NCBI GenBank assembly: GCA_910579775.1
Contig: CAJTUE010000004.1
Coordinates: 127,033-191,032 of the forward strand
DNA from: an uncultured Oscillospiraceae bacterium
GTDB lineage: Bacteria; Bacillota; Clostridia; Oscillospirales; Oscillospiraceae
Length of the DNA: 64,000 bases
Direction: 5' to 3'
The notes below the pieces were generated by a model, which saw only the letters and a program-made list of their open reading frames with translations, searched no databases and was not told where the DNA came from. The translations under genes were made by a program, and so were the position numbers. Positions 48,342 to 56,597 of the stretch are shown here, piece by piece; the stretch's first letter is position 1; every line of letters begins with the position of its first letter.

Positions 48342-49230
48342 CGCGGAGAAAAGAGCCGCCCTGGGCGGTGTTTTGGTGGTGGACAAGCCCGCAGGGTGGA
48401 CATCCATGGACGTGTGTGCCAAGCTCCGGGGGGTGTTTCATCAAAAACGGGTGGGCCACGGCGGGACCCTGGACCCCATGGCCACCGGAGTGCTTCCGGT
48501 GTTTTTGGGCCGGGCTACCCGGGCGGTGGAATACGTCACCGAGGGGGAGAAGGAGTACATTGCCGCGTTGCGGCTGGGCCTTATCACCGATACCCAGGAC
48601 ACCACCGGGACCATCCTGGAGGAGCGGGAGGCCACGGTGACCGGGGAACAGCTGGAGGCGGTCCTGGCCCGTTTCACCGGGGAAATCGAACAGCTTCCGC
48701 CCATGTATTCCGCCATCAAGGTGCAGGGGAAGAAGCTCTACGAGTTGGCCCGCAAGGGGATAGAGGTGGAACGCAAGCCCCGCCCGGTCACCATCCGCAC
48801 GCTGGAGGCGGTGGGACGGTCCGATGAGGGAGACGTTACCCTGCGGGTGGTCTGCTCCAAGGGGACGTATGTGCGTACCCTCTGCCACGACATCGGGCAG
48901 ACGTTGGGCTGCGGCGGGTGTATGGCCGCTCTGCGGCGTGTTCGGGTGGGAGCCTTTCCCATTGAGCAGGCGGTCTCTATGGAGACCCTGATCAGCGCGG
49001 ACGATCCCTGGCAATATATACGGCCTGTGGAGGACTGCTTTCCCCAACCCTCTGTGACCATCGGGGGTACGGCGTTGAAGCGGGCGCGCAATGGAAATCC
49101 CTTCTTCCTGGCAAAGCCCGCGGGGGAGTATAAGGTGTTTGACGAGGACGGAAATTTTCTCCTGTTGGGCCGGTGCGACGGCAGGGAGTGCCGGGTCGTC
49201 AAAACCTTCTGTGAGGTGGGCCAGCCATGA
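48331..49230 (+). CDS. truB: tRNA pseudouridine(55) synthase
   Basis: 299 residues. It converts U55 of tRNA to pseudouridine. The catalytic Asp lies in HGGTLDPMATGVLPV (about 47-61, D52). Other hallmarks are KPAGWTSMDVC (about 14-24), YIAALRLGLITDTQDTTG (about 73-90), MYSAIKVQGKKLYELARKGIE (about 127-147) and RVVCSKGTYVRTLCHDIG (about 172-189). A PUA-like C-terminal tail follows. It overlaps ribF by 4 bp. Confidence 0.96.
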   Translation: MGIDAEKRAALGGVLVVDKPAGWTSMDVCAKLRGVFHQKRVGHGGTLDPMATGVLPVFLGRATRAVEYVTEGEKEYIAALRLGLITDTQDTTGTILEEREATVTGEQLEAVLARFTGEIEQLPPMYSAIKVQGKKLYELARKGIEVERKPRPVTIRTLEAVGRSDEGDVTLRVVCSKGTYVRTLCHDIGQTLGCGGCMAALRRVRVGAFPIEQAVSMETLISADDPWQYIRPVEDCFPQPSVTIGGTALKRARNGNPFFLAKPAGEYKVFDEDGNFLLLGRCDGRECRVVKTFCEVGQP

Positions 49231-50138
49231 AGAAGGTCATTGCCCTGGGCTTTTTCGACGGGGTGCATCTGGGCCACGGGGCCCTTTTGAAGCGCACGGT
49301 GGAGCTGGCGGAAAAGCTGGACGCCATTCCCGCTGCCCACACCTTCGCGCAGCATCCCAGCACGCTGTTAAGCTTGGAGCCGACGCCCTTGCTGTCCACC
49401 CCGGAGGACCGGGCGTATCTGATGAAGAAGCTATACGGCATCCGGGAGGTCATCGCCGCCCCCTTTGACCGGGAAATGATGACCATGCCGTGGGAAGCCT
49501 TTGTTACCGATCACCTCATTCGCGGGTTGGACTGCGTGGGGGTGGTGGTAGGTCATGACTACCGGTTTGGCTACAAGGGGGAGGGGACCCCTTCCAGGCT
49601 GAAGGAGCTGTGCGCCAAGCTTTCCATAGCCTGTGAGGTGGTGGACAAGGTGACGCTGGACGGCCGCACGGTGTCCTCTACCTACATCCGCTCTCTGGTG
49701 GAGGCGGGAGACATGGAGACCGCGGGGCGCTATCTGGCCCATCCCCATTTGATCCGGGGGAGCGTCCGCCACGGCAAGGGGCTGGGACGCACGCTGGGCT
49801 TTCCCACGGTGAATATCGTGCCCCCGGAGGGCATCTTGCTTCCCGCCTACGGGGTCTATGCCTCAAAGGTGACGCTGGAGGACGGAGAGAGCTATCTGGC
49901 GGCTACCAACATTGGTGTGCGGCCCACGGTGGAGGACGGCGAGCGGGTCACCATAGAGGGATTTTTGCTGGATTTTCAAGGGGACGTGTACGGTCAGACG
50001 GTGACGTTGGAGCTGTTTCACCGCCTGCGGGGAGAGCGGCGGTTCGACAGCCTGGAGGAGCTTCGCTGTGAGGTCATGAAGAACGCCGATCAGACCCGGG
50101 ACTACTTGGCGGGCACTCTCTCCCCGGGACAAGGCTAA
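49227..50138 (+). CDS. ribF: Bifunctional riboflavin kinase/FAD synthetase
   Basis: 303 residues. It phosphorylates riboflavin to FMN and adenylates FMN to FAD. The N-terminal nucleotidyltransferase has ALGFFDGVHLGHGALLKRTVELA (HxGH at about 15-18) and FVTDHLIRGLDCVGVVVGHDYRFGYKGEGT. The C-terminal flavokinase domain has GRTLGFPTVNIVPPEGILLPAYGVYASKV (about 190-215) and the Asn/Glu-containing AATNIGVRPTVE. It is the last gene of the operon; a strong terminator follows. Confidence 0.96.
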   Translation: MKKVIALGFFDGVHLGHGALLKRTVELAEKLDAIPAAHTFAQHPSTLLSLEPTPLLSTPEDRAYLMKKLYGIREVIAAPFDREMMTMPWEAFVTDHLIRGLDCVGVVVGHDYRFGYKGEGTPSRLKELCAKLSIACEVVDKVTLDGRTVSSTYIRSLVEAGDMETAGRYLAHPHLIRGSVRHGKGLGRTLGFPTVNIVPPEGILLPAYGVYASKVTLEDGESYLAATNIGVRPTVEDGERVTIEGFLLDFQGDVYGQTVTLELFHRLRGERRFDSLEELRCEVMKNADQTRDYLAGTLSPGQG

Positions 50139-50176
50139 AGAGCCGTCAAGCCCCACGAAAAGGGCAAAGAGAAAAG

Positions 50177-50212
50177 AAAACACCACTCTGCCCGAAAACG
50201 GAGTGGTGTTTT
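50177..50212 (+). terminator. Operon terminator after ribF
   Basis: A 12-bp stem (AAAACACCACTC / GAGTGGTGTTTT, 50177-50188 with 50201-50212) with a 12-nt loop and following T-run. Confidence 0.9.
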
Positions 50213-50219
50213 TGCGTTA

Positions 50220-50430
50220 TCAAAAGCCTTGGCACAGCTCCTGCCCGGCGCGAAAGCCCTCTTGAAAGAAGTGACGGGCGGAAAGCTCTTCTTGGGCGCG
50301 CAGGGCATCGACGTAGTCTTGGAGCAGGGGGGAGCGGACCTCGCCCAGGGCGGCGGTCATTGGCCGAAAAGCCGGTCCTGACGTTCCTTGATCGCGCGAT
50401 ATTCCGGGGTCAGGGCCAGGGGACCGTCCT
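50220..50430 (-). pseudogene. Decayed small protein gene (partner of the XRE remnant)
   Basis: On the minus strand a frame with PLALTPEYRAIKERQDRLFGQ ends in a stop that overlaps the ATG of a second frame encoding LGEVRSPLLQDYVDALRAQEELSARHFFQEGFRAGQELCQGF (stop at 50220). Joined, they read like one small helical protein of the type at 44965-45242, split by a frameshift. No intact start is visible upstream. Confidence 0.5.
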
Positions 50431-50452
50431 CTGCGGCGGGGGCGAGGCGGAT

Positions 50453-50612
50453 ATGTCCCAGCGAGACCTGGCCCAACAGCTCCAGCTCATGGGGATGGAT
50501 ATGGATAAGAACGTCATCACCCGCATCGAGACCAACAAGCGTTACGTGACCGACCTGGAGCTGCGGGCGCTTCGGGGTGAGCTACCGGTATCTCATTGAG
50601 GGCGAGGAGTAA
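50453..50612 (+). pseudogene. Decayed XRE-type regulator
   Basis: Plus-strand frame MSQRDLAQQLQLMGMDMDKNVITRIETNKRYVTDLELRAL is a clear XRE helix-turn-helix core lacking the usual N-terminal helix. The frame then changes near 50575: in frame it ends at 50599 (GELPVSH), whereas the +1 frame continues FGVSYRYLIEGEE and stops at 50612, as in intact relatives. The gene is therefore truncated at the 5' side and frameshifted near its 3' end. Confidence 0.7.
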
Positions 50613-50639
50613 AAAAGGGACGGCGGCGCCGTCCCTTTT
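50613..50639. terminator. Bidirectional terminator
   Basis: A 12-bp stem (AAAAGGGACGGC / GCCGTCCCTTTT) with a GGC loop, just before the stop of the minus-strand XRE/membrane gene at 50646. Confidence 0.88.
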
Positions 50640-50645
50640 CCGTGT

Positions 50646-51257
50646 TCAATTACCCTCGGCATCCAACACCTTTTTGCACCAGCCCTTTTGGTGGCACCGG
50701 GGGCAGCGCAGGCGGCGGGTGAGGAAGACGTGGGGTCCCATCATATACGCCTTGAAGGTGGGGGCGAAGTCGTGGCCGCAGTGGGGACAGCGGTACGCCC
50801 CGATGGTCTGCTCCCCCTTCATGGCCACATAGAGCCCCAGGCCAAAGACCACACAGGCGATGGCCACAACAGTGAGCTTGACGGGGAGAGGAAACACCTC
50901 GGCGTAGATAGCCACGCCAAGGATGAGGGTCAGAAAGGCCAGGGTCGAGCTGATGCCCGCCAGTGTGGTCAGCGCCAGCCGCCGTCGGTTTTCCTGTAGA
51001 ATACGCATGATATTTTCCTCCGCTTTTTGTTGATAGTCGGCGGGGGCGACCACCTCACCCGAGAGCAGGTCGTTGACGGTGATCCCCAGCTCCCGGCACA
51101 GAGGGAGCAGGAGGGAGGGCTCGGGGAAGCCGTTGCCCCGCTCCCATTTGGACACCGTCTTGTCGCTGATGCCCAGCCTGTCGGCCAGCTGCCGCTGGGT
51201 GAGGTCGAGGCCCCGCCGCCGTTGGGCGATGAAGCATCCGATCTTGATTTGATCCAT
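50646..51257 (-). CDS. XRE regulator with two membrane helices and a zinc ribbon
   Basis: 203 residues. HTH_3 at residues 6-61 (IGCFIAQRRRGLDLTQRQLADRLGISDKTVSKWERGNGFPEPSLLLPLCRELGITVNDLLSGE). The D-K-T-V-S-K-W-E-R-G recognition helix is typical of XRE proteins with membrane tails. Two hydrophobic segments (LTTLAGISSTLAFLTLILGVAIYA; LTVVAIACVVFGLGLYVAM) are followed by a Cys4 ribbon (YRCPHCGHDF, about 155-164; LRCPRCHQKGW). It is probably a membrane-tethered repressor, divergently placed from no other gene. Upstream it has two palindromic ACGGNCCGT boxes. Confidence 0.88.
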   Translation of the reverse strand: MDQIKIGCFIAQRRRGLDLTQRQLADRLGISDKTVSKWERGNGFPEPSLLLPLCRELGITVNDLLSGEVVAPADYQQKAEENIMRILQENRRRLALTTLAGISSTLAFLTLILGVAIYAEVFPLPVKLTVVAIACVVFGLGLYVAMKGEQTIGAYRCPHCGHDFAPTFKAYMMGPHVFLTRRLRCPRCHQKGWCKKVLDAEGN

Positions 51258-51309
51258 GGTGTCCTCCTTTCACGACCATCCTATCAAAGCGCGGGGGAAA
51301 AGAACACCC

Positions 51310-51356
51310 ACGGACCGTAGAGTTCCCGGTTTTCCGGGGTCCTACGGTCCGTAGAG
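51310..51356 (-). promoter_or_regulatory. Paired ACGGWCCGT operator boxes
   Basis: Two 13-mers, ACGGACCGTAGAG (51310-51322) and ACGGTCCGTAGAG (51344-51356), are direct repeats 34 bp apart, each starting with a perfect palindrome. Together they can also fold as a hairpin (51311-51320 with 51342-51351). They lie 55-100 bp upstream of the minus-strand XRE gene. Confidence 0.6.
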
Positions 51357-51364
51357 GAGAAAAA

Positions 51365-51390
51365 GGGGAGACCTCCCTGGAGGTCTCCCC
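51365..51390. terminator. Terminator after glgP
   Basis: A 12-bp stem (GGGGAGACCTCC / GGAGGTCTCCCC) with a 2-nt core, followed by TTTTT on the minus strand, 20 bp beyond the glgP stop at 51411. Confidence 0.85.
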
Positions 51391-51410
51391 AAAAAATACA
51401 CAGTGAGGTC

Positions 51411-53840
51411 TTACGCCTTGCGGACGGGGACCTTCCAGATGTTCTTGGCGTACTCGCTGACGGCGCGGTCGGCGGCAAACAGGCCGGAGCGGGCCACGTT
51501 GATGAGGGCCATCTTGTTCCAGACCTTGGGGTCCAGGTAGGTCTCTCCAGCCAGAGTCTGGGCGGCGCGGTAGCTCTCGAAATCGGCCAGAAGGAAGTAC
51601 TGGTCGGCCATGCTGCCGCCCTGCCCGAAGAGAAGGGAATTGACGATGTCGGTGTAGCTTACGCCGTCGTCAAAGCCGTGGGTCATCTGGTCCAGAATAC
51701 GCTTGATGGTCTCGCTCTGGCTGTAATACTCGTAGGAGCGGTAGCCCTGCTCCCGGCGGTCGGCAACCTCCTGGGCGGTGAGGCCGAAGAGGAACATGTT
51801 CTTGTCGGTGACCTGCTCACACATCTCCACGTTGGCGCCGTCCAGGGTGCCGATGGTGAGGGCGCCGTTCATCATGAACTTCATGTTGCCGGTGCCGGAA
51901 GCCTCTTTGCCGGCGGTGGAGATCTGCTCAGAGAGCTCGGCGGCAGGCATGAGCTTCTCGGCCAGAGACACCCGGTAGTTTTCCAGGAAGACCACCTGGA
52001 GCTTATCCTTGCACACCGGGTCGGCGTTCACCGTAGCGGCCAGAGAGTTGATGAGGTGGATGATCTGCTTGGCCATGGCGTAGCCGGGAGCGGCCTTGGC
52101 GCCGAAGAGATAGACCCGGGGGGTCATCTTGAAGTTGGGGTCGTCCTTCAGCTTCTGGTAGAGGTAAATGATGTGCATGGCGTTGAGCAGCTGGCGCTTA
52201 TACTCGTGGAGGCGCTTGACCTGCACGTCGAAGATGGCGTCGGTGTTGAGAACGACGCCGGTCTCCTTGGCATACCAGGCGGCAAACTCCTTCTTGTTGG
52301 CCTGCTTGATCTCGCCCAGAGCTTTCATGGTGGAGGCGGTAGCCTTCTTCTCAAACTGCGCCAGCTGCTCAGGGTGGAGCAGATAGCCGTCGCCGCCCAC
52401 GGTGTCGCAGATCAGGGTGTGAAGGCCGGGGTTGATCTGGCCCAGCCAGCGGCGATGGTCGATGCCGTTGGTAACGTTGAGGAACTTCTTGGGGGTCTGA
52501 CGGTAAGCGTCGTTAAAGACGTCGTTCTTCAGAATGTCGGAGTGGAGAGCGGACACGCCGTTAATAGCCTGGCAGGCGCAGATGCACAGGTTGGCCATAC
52601 GCACCTGGCCGTCCCAGATGATGGCGTTGCGGGCCACCCGGTCCATGTCGCCGTGGAACTGCTGCTCCAGCTGGGCCTGATACTTGCCGGAGATCTCGTT
52701 GAGGATCAGCCAGATCCGGGGCAGCAGAGAGATGACCAGGTCCTGGGGCCAGCGCTCCAGCGCCTCGGCCAGAACGGTGTGGTTGGTGTAGGAGACGGTG
52801 TGGGTGGTGATATACCAGGCATCGTCCCAGGAGTAGCCTTCCTCGTCCAGCAGGATGCGCATCAGCTCGGGGATAACAAGGGTGGGGTGGGTGTCGTTGA
52901 TCTGAATGGCGTGCTTCTCGTGGAAGTTGCGCAGGGTGCCGTACTTGGCCTTATGACGGCGGATGATGGACTGGATGGTGGCGGACACGAAGAAATACTG
53001 CTGGCGCAGGCGCAGCATCTTGCCCTCGTAGTGATTGTCCTCGGGATAAAGCACCTTGGCGATGGCCTCGGCCATGGCCTGATCCTCCACGGCCTTGAGG
53101 TAGTCGCCGCTGGAGAAGCGGGAGAAGTCCACGGGGGTGGGGCTTTTGGCGTCCCAGAGACGCAGGCGGTTGGTGTGGTTGGTGTTGTAGCCGGCAATCT
53201 TCATGTCCCGGGGAACGGCGAGAACGGTGGTGTAGCCGGTATGCTTCACAAAGTGCTTGTCGTTTTCAAAGCCCACCTCCACTTGGCCGCCGAAGTGGAC
53301 TTCCTCAGTGTCCTCCGGGCGGGTGGTGAGCCACGCGCCGCCCAGGTCCTGCCAGTTGTCGGGCAGCTCCACCTGCTGGCCGTCTACGATCTTCTGCTTG
53401 AAGATACCAAGCTCATAGCAGATGGAGTAGCCGGTGGCGGGGATCTCCAAGGTGGACATGGCTTCCAGATAGCAGGCGGCCAGGCGGCCCAGGCCGCCGT
53501 TGCCCAGACCGGCGTCAGGCTCCAGCTCGAAGATGTCGGAGGCGTTGAAGCCCAGGGAATCGAGAGCCTGCTTCAGTTGGGGCAGAACACCCAGGTTGTA
53601 GGCGTTCTTTTCCAAGGAACGGCCCACCAGAAACTCCAGGGACAGATAATGTACCTGACGGGCGCCGGACTTGTCGGTCTTTTCCCGGGTCTCCACCCGG
53701 TTGTCGGACATGATATCCCGCAGAACCAGGGCGCAGGCCTGGAACATGTCAGCGGCGGTGGCTTCGCTCACGTCGCGGCCGAAGGTGCGGCGCAGTTTGT
53801 CTACCATCAGTCGGGAAAGCTGTTTGGAGGTATAAGCCAT
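51411..53840 (-). CDS. glgP: Glycogen/starch/maltodextrin phosphorylase
   Basis: 809 residues, typical length. It releases glucose-1-phosphate from alpha-1,4-glucans. Features: DAGLGNGGLGRLAACYLEAMSTLEIPATGYSICYELGIFKQ (about 108-148), the maltodextrin-binding AIQINDTHPTL region (about 310-320), VKRLHEYKRQLLN (about 521) and the PLP-lysine region SGTGNMKFMMNGALTIGTLDGANVEM (about 630-655). It lies downstream of glgA, separated by a terminator-like hairpin, so it may be partly transcribed from glgB or have its own promoter. Confidence 0.97.
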   Translation of the reverse strand: MAYTSKQLSRLMVDKLRRTFGRDVSEATAADMFQACALVLRDIMSDNRVETREKTDKSGARQVHYLSLEFLVGRSLEKNAYNLGVLPQLKQALDSLGFNASDIFELEPDAGLGNGGLGRLAACYLEAMSTLEIPATGYSICYELGIFKQKIVDGQQVELPDNWQDLGGAWLTTRPEDTEEVHFGGQVEVGFENDKHFVKHTGYTTVLAVPRDMKIAGYNTNHTNRLRLWDAKSPTPVDFSRFSSGDYLKAVEDQAMAEAIAKVLYPEDNHYEGKMLRLRQQYFFVSATIQSIIRRHKAKYGTLRNFHEKHAIQINDTHPTLVIPELMRILLDEEGYSWDDAWYITTHTVSYTNHTVLAEALERWPQDLVISLLPRIWLILNEISGKYQAQLEQQFHGDMDRVARNAIIWDGQVRMANLCICACQAINGVSALHSDILKNDVFNDAYRQTPKKFLNVTNGIDHRRWLGQINPGLHTLICDTVGGDGYLLHPEQLAQFEKKATASTMKALGEIKQANKKEFAAWYAKETGVVLNTDAIFDVQVKRLHEYKRQLLNAMHIIYLYQKLKDDPNFKMTPRVYLFGAKAAPGYAMAKQIIHLINSLAATVNADPVCKDKLQVVFLENYRVSLAEKLMPAAELSEQISTAGKEASGTGNMKFMMNGALTIGTLDGANVEMCEQVTDKNMFLFGLTAQEVADRREQGYRSYEYYSQSETIKRILDQMTHGFDDGVSYTDIVNSLLFGQGGSMADQYFLLADFESYRAAQTLAGETYLDPKVWNKMALINVARSGLFAADRAVSEYAKNIWKVPVRKA

Positions 53841-53945
53841 GTGATCGATCCTACCTTTCTTCTTCTCTAAAATTCTATCCTCACATCACGTGTCCTATTC
53901 TATGCGCACCGACGGAAGTTGATCGCGGCGGAACAGGCAAAGAAA

Positions 53946-53983
53946 AACGTCCGGGGTAGGGAACGTTTCCAACCCCGGACGTT
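53946..53983 (-). terminator. Terminator between glgA and glgP
   Basis: A 12-bp stem (AACGTCCGGGGT / ACCCCGGACGTT) with a 14-nt loop and a T-rich run (TTTTTCTTT) on the minus strand, 20 bp after the glgA stop. Confidence 0.88.
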
Positions 53984-54002
53984 CAGTTTACCACAAAAGG
54001 AA

Positions 54003-55436
54003 TCAGCCTGTCAAGCACTGGTAGATCTCTTCATAGGCCTTGGCAGAGGCGGCCCAGGAGAAATCGGCGGTCATGGCGTTCTTCTGAAGCTTCTTGAATT
54101 CCTTGGTGTAGTCGTAGTAGAGGCCGACGGCGCTCTCCAGGACATGGAGCATCTCGTGGGCGTTGACGTTAGCAAAGGTGAAGCCGGTGCCCTCGCCGGT
54201 GACGTAGTTGTAGGGGATCACGCTGTCCTTCAGTCCACCGGTCTCCCGGACCACGGGCAGGGTGCCATAGCGCATGGCGATCATCTGGCTCAAGCCGCAG
54301 GGCTCCGCGATAGAGGGCATGAGGAAGAGGTCCGCGCCAGCGTAGATCAGGCCGGAGAGTTGGGCGGAGTACATGATCTGGGCAGAGAAGCGGCCGGGAT
54401 ACTGGCCGGCGGCTTGACGGAAGGACTCCTCAAAGGCCCAGTCGCCGGTACCCAGCACCACCATCTGGAGGTTCATGCGCATAATGTCGTGGAGGACGGC
54501 GTTGACCAAATCAAAGCCCTTGTGGCTCACCAGGCGGGAGACACAGGCGATGATGGGCACGTCAGGGTTCTCCTGGAGGCCCACCGCCTGCTGAAGAGCG
54601 GCCTTACAGACCTTCTTGCCCGCCAGGGCGCGGACGGAGAAGTTCTTGGGCAGGTTGGGGTCCTTGCTGGGGTCGTAGAGGTCCACGTCAATGCCATTGA
54701 GGATGCCGGAGAATTTGCTGCGGCACTGGTTGACCACGCCCTCCAGGCCGTGGCCGTAGAAGGAGTAGCCCAGCTCGTTGGCATAGGTGGGCGAGACGGT
54801 GGTGACCCAGTCGGAGGCCAGAATGGCGCCCTTCATCAGGTTGACGTCGTCATGATACTCCAGCAGCTCGGGGGAGAAGTACCCCTGGTTGAGGCCGAAC
54901 AGGTCCTGGATGGTCTGCTTGCCGTAGCGGCCCTGATACTCGATGTTGTGGATGGTGAACACGGTCTTGGAGTTCTGGAGTTGGGGATGACGCCAGCGCT
55001 CCTCCATCAGGTACACCGGCACCAGAGCGGTCTGCCAGTCGTTGCAGTGGATGATCTCAGGGGACCAGTCCAGCTGGCAGGGGACCTCCAGCACGGCGCG
55101 GGAGAAGAAGGCGAAGCGCTCACCATCGTCGTAGTGGCCGTAGACCTGGGAGCGGCGGAAGTAGTACTCGTTATCCACGAACCAGTAGGTCACGCCGTTG
55201 TGCTCCAGCTCGAACACGCCGCAGTAGGGGGTGCGCCAGGCCAGGTTGACATAGAAATACTTGAGGAAGGTCATCTTGTCCCGCCAAGCGGGGCCAATGC
55301 CCTCGTAGAGAGGGAGAATGACCTTGACTTCATGCCCGGCCTTTGCCAGAGCGGCGGGAAGGGAGCCGGCCACGTCGGCCAGTCCGCCGGTCTTGATAAA
55401 GGGGGCCGCTTCCGAAGCGGCAAACAAGATTTTCAT
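54003..55436 (-). CDS. glgA: Glycogen synthase (ADP-glucose type)
   Basis: 477 residues with GAAAGGAGAACACA before the ATG. It adds glucose from ADP-glucose to glycogen. The N-terminus has the substrate-binding KTGGLADVAGSLP (residues 15-27). VITPHNIE-type motif appears as FTIHNIEYQG (about 161), and the C-terminal domain has VSRLVSHKGFDLV (about 300-312) and the ADP-glucose-binding SIAEPCGLSQMIAMRYGTLPVVRETGGLKDSV (about 375-408, E-x-x-G catalytic loop). It lies 49 bp behind glgD. Confidence 0.97.
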   Translation of the reverse strand: MKILFAASEAAPFIKTGGLADVAGSLPAALAKAGHEVKVILPLYEGIGPAWRDKMTFLKYFYVNLAWRTPYCGVFELEHNGVTYWFVDNEYYFRRSQVYGHYDDGERFAFFSRAVLEVPCQLDWSPEIIHCNDWQTALVPVYLMEERWRHPQLQNSKTVFTIHNIEYQGRYGKQTIQDLFGLNQGYFSPELLEYHDDVNLMKGAILASDWVTTVSPTYANELGYSFYGHGLEGVVNQCRSKFSGILNGIDVDLYDPSKDPNLPKNFSVRALAGKKVCKAALQQAVGLQENPDVPIIACVSRLVSHKGFDLVNAVLHDIMRMNLQMVVLGTGDWAFEESFRQAAGQYPGRFSAQIMYSAQLSGLIYAGADLFLMPSIAEPCGLSQMIAMRYGTLPVVRETGGLKDSVIPYNYVTGEGTGFTFANVNAHEMLHVLESAVGLYYDYTKEFKKLQKNAMTADFSWAASAKAYEEIYQCLTG

Positions 55437-55484
55437 TGTGTTCTCCTTTCAAATTCGGAAAAGTGGAGTGAATTTCAAAGGCGC

Positions 55485-56597
55485 TCAGACCTTGGAGTAC
55501 TTGGCGATGGCAATGGGGTAGCTCTCGTGGCCCATGAGCATCCGTCCGGGGTTGATGAGTACGTTTTTGTCGGTGATGGCGTATTGGAGGGTCGCCCCCG
55601 CACCCACGGTGGTGCCCTGCATGAGGATGCAGTGGCTCAACCGTGCGCCCTTCTCCACCGTGACCCCGCGGAAGAGAATGCAGTGGTCCACCTCGCCCTC
55701 GACCCGGCAGCCGTCCGCGATGAGGGAGCTGGAGGCGTGGGCCTCCAGGCCGTAGTAGGTGGAGGGGTTGGACTGGTCCTTGGTCTTGATAGGGAAGCGG
55801 GGATCAAAGAGGCTGGTGCGCACGGCGGGGTCCAGAAGATCCATGGAGTGCTCAAAATAAGCGCCCAAGGTGTGGAACCGGCCCACATAGCCGTCAAACT
55901 GGTAGGCGTGGATGTGGAGGCGGTCCTTCATGGCCAGGATGACGCCGTCGCTGAAGGAGTGGATGTTATGGGCGGCGCAGTGGTCCACCAGGGAGAGCAG
56001 CAGGGGCTTGGAGAGCAGGTAGACCTCTACCGCCTCGCAGCCCATGGGGGACTTGGGGTGAACGAACACGTCGGTGACCCGCCCGTCAGGGTTGGTGGAC
56101 ATGTAGGTACAGGAGCGGGGTTCGCCAATGCTCTGGCAGGTGACCACGGCGGTGATGTCCGCCTTGGTGGACAGATGCTGGTTGTAGATGTCCTGCACGG
56201 GAAGGTTGGCGGCGATGTCGCCGCCGGCGAGGATCACATAGTCCTGCTTGATGTCCTCCAGATAGGAGCGCACCCCGGCCAAGGAGTCCATGCGGCCATA
56301 ATAATCGCCGGTGGGGGCATCGGCATAGCCGAAGGGGGGCAGGATCCGAAGACCGCCGTGCTTACGGGAGAGGTCCCAGTCTTTGCCGGAGCCCACGTGG
56401 TCCAGAAGGGACTGATAGCTGGAGTGGACGATCATGCCCACATCGGTGACGCCGGCGTTGACCATGCTGGAAAGGGTGAAGTCTACCAGGCGGTAGCGGC
56501 CGCCAAAGGGGATGGAGCAGGTGTTGCGGTGCTGAGTCAGCTCCCGAAGGTCTTTGTTGGAGCGATAGGCAAAAACCAGACCGTGGAGGTTGTTCAT
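55485..56597 (-). CDS. glgD: Glucose-1-phosphate adenylyltransferase-like subunit GlgD
   Basis: 370 residues. It has the nucleotidyltransferase fold (FGGRYRLVDFTLSSMVNAGVTDVGMIVHSSYQSLLDHVGSGKDWDL, about 31-76) but lacks the N-terminal G-G-x-G-x-R-L catalytic loop present in GlgC; the matching residues read VFAYRSNKDLRELT. A left-handed beta-helix C-terminus follows. In Firmicutes GlgD forms a heterotetramer with GlgC and raises its activity. The ATGA overlap with glgC (4 bp) fits stoichiometric production. Confidence 0.95.
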   Translation of the reverse strand: MNNLHGLVFAYRSNKDLRELTQHRNTCSIPFGGRYRLVDFTLSSMVNAGVTDVGMIVHSSYQSLLDHVGSGKDWDLSRKHGGLRILPPFGYADAPTGDYYGRMDSLAGVRSYLEDIKQDYVILAGGDIAANLPVQDIYNQHLSTKADITAVVTCQSIGEPRSCTYMSTNPDGRVTDVFVHPKSPMGCEAVEVYLLSKPLLLSLVDHCAAHNIHSFSDGVILAMKDRLHIHAYQFDGYVGRFHTLGAYFEHSMDLLDPAVRTSLFDPRFPIKTKDQSNPSTYYGLEAHASSSLIADGCRVEGEVDHCILFRGVTVEKGARLSHCILMQGTTVGAGATLQYAITDKNVLINPGRMLMGHESYPIAIAKYSKV

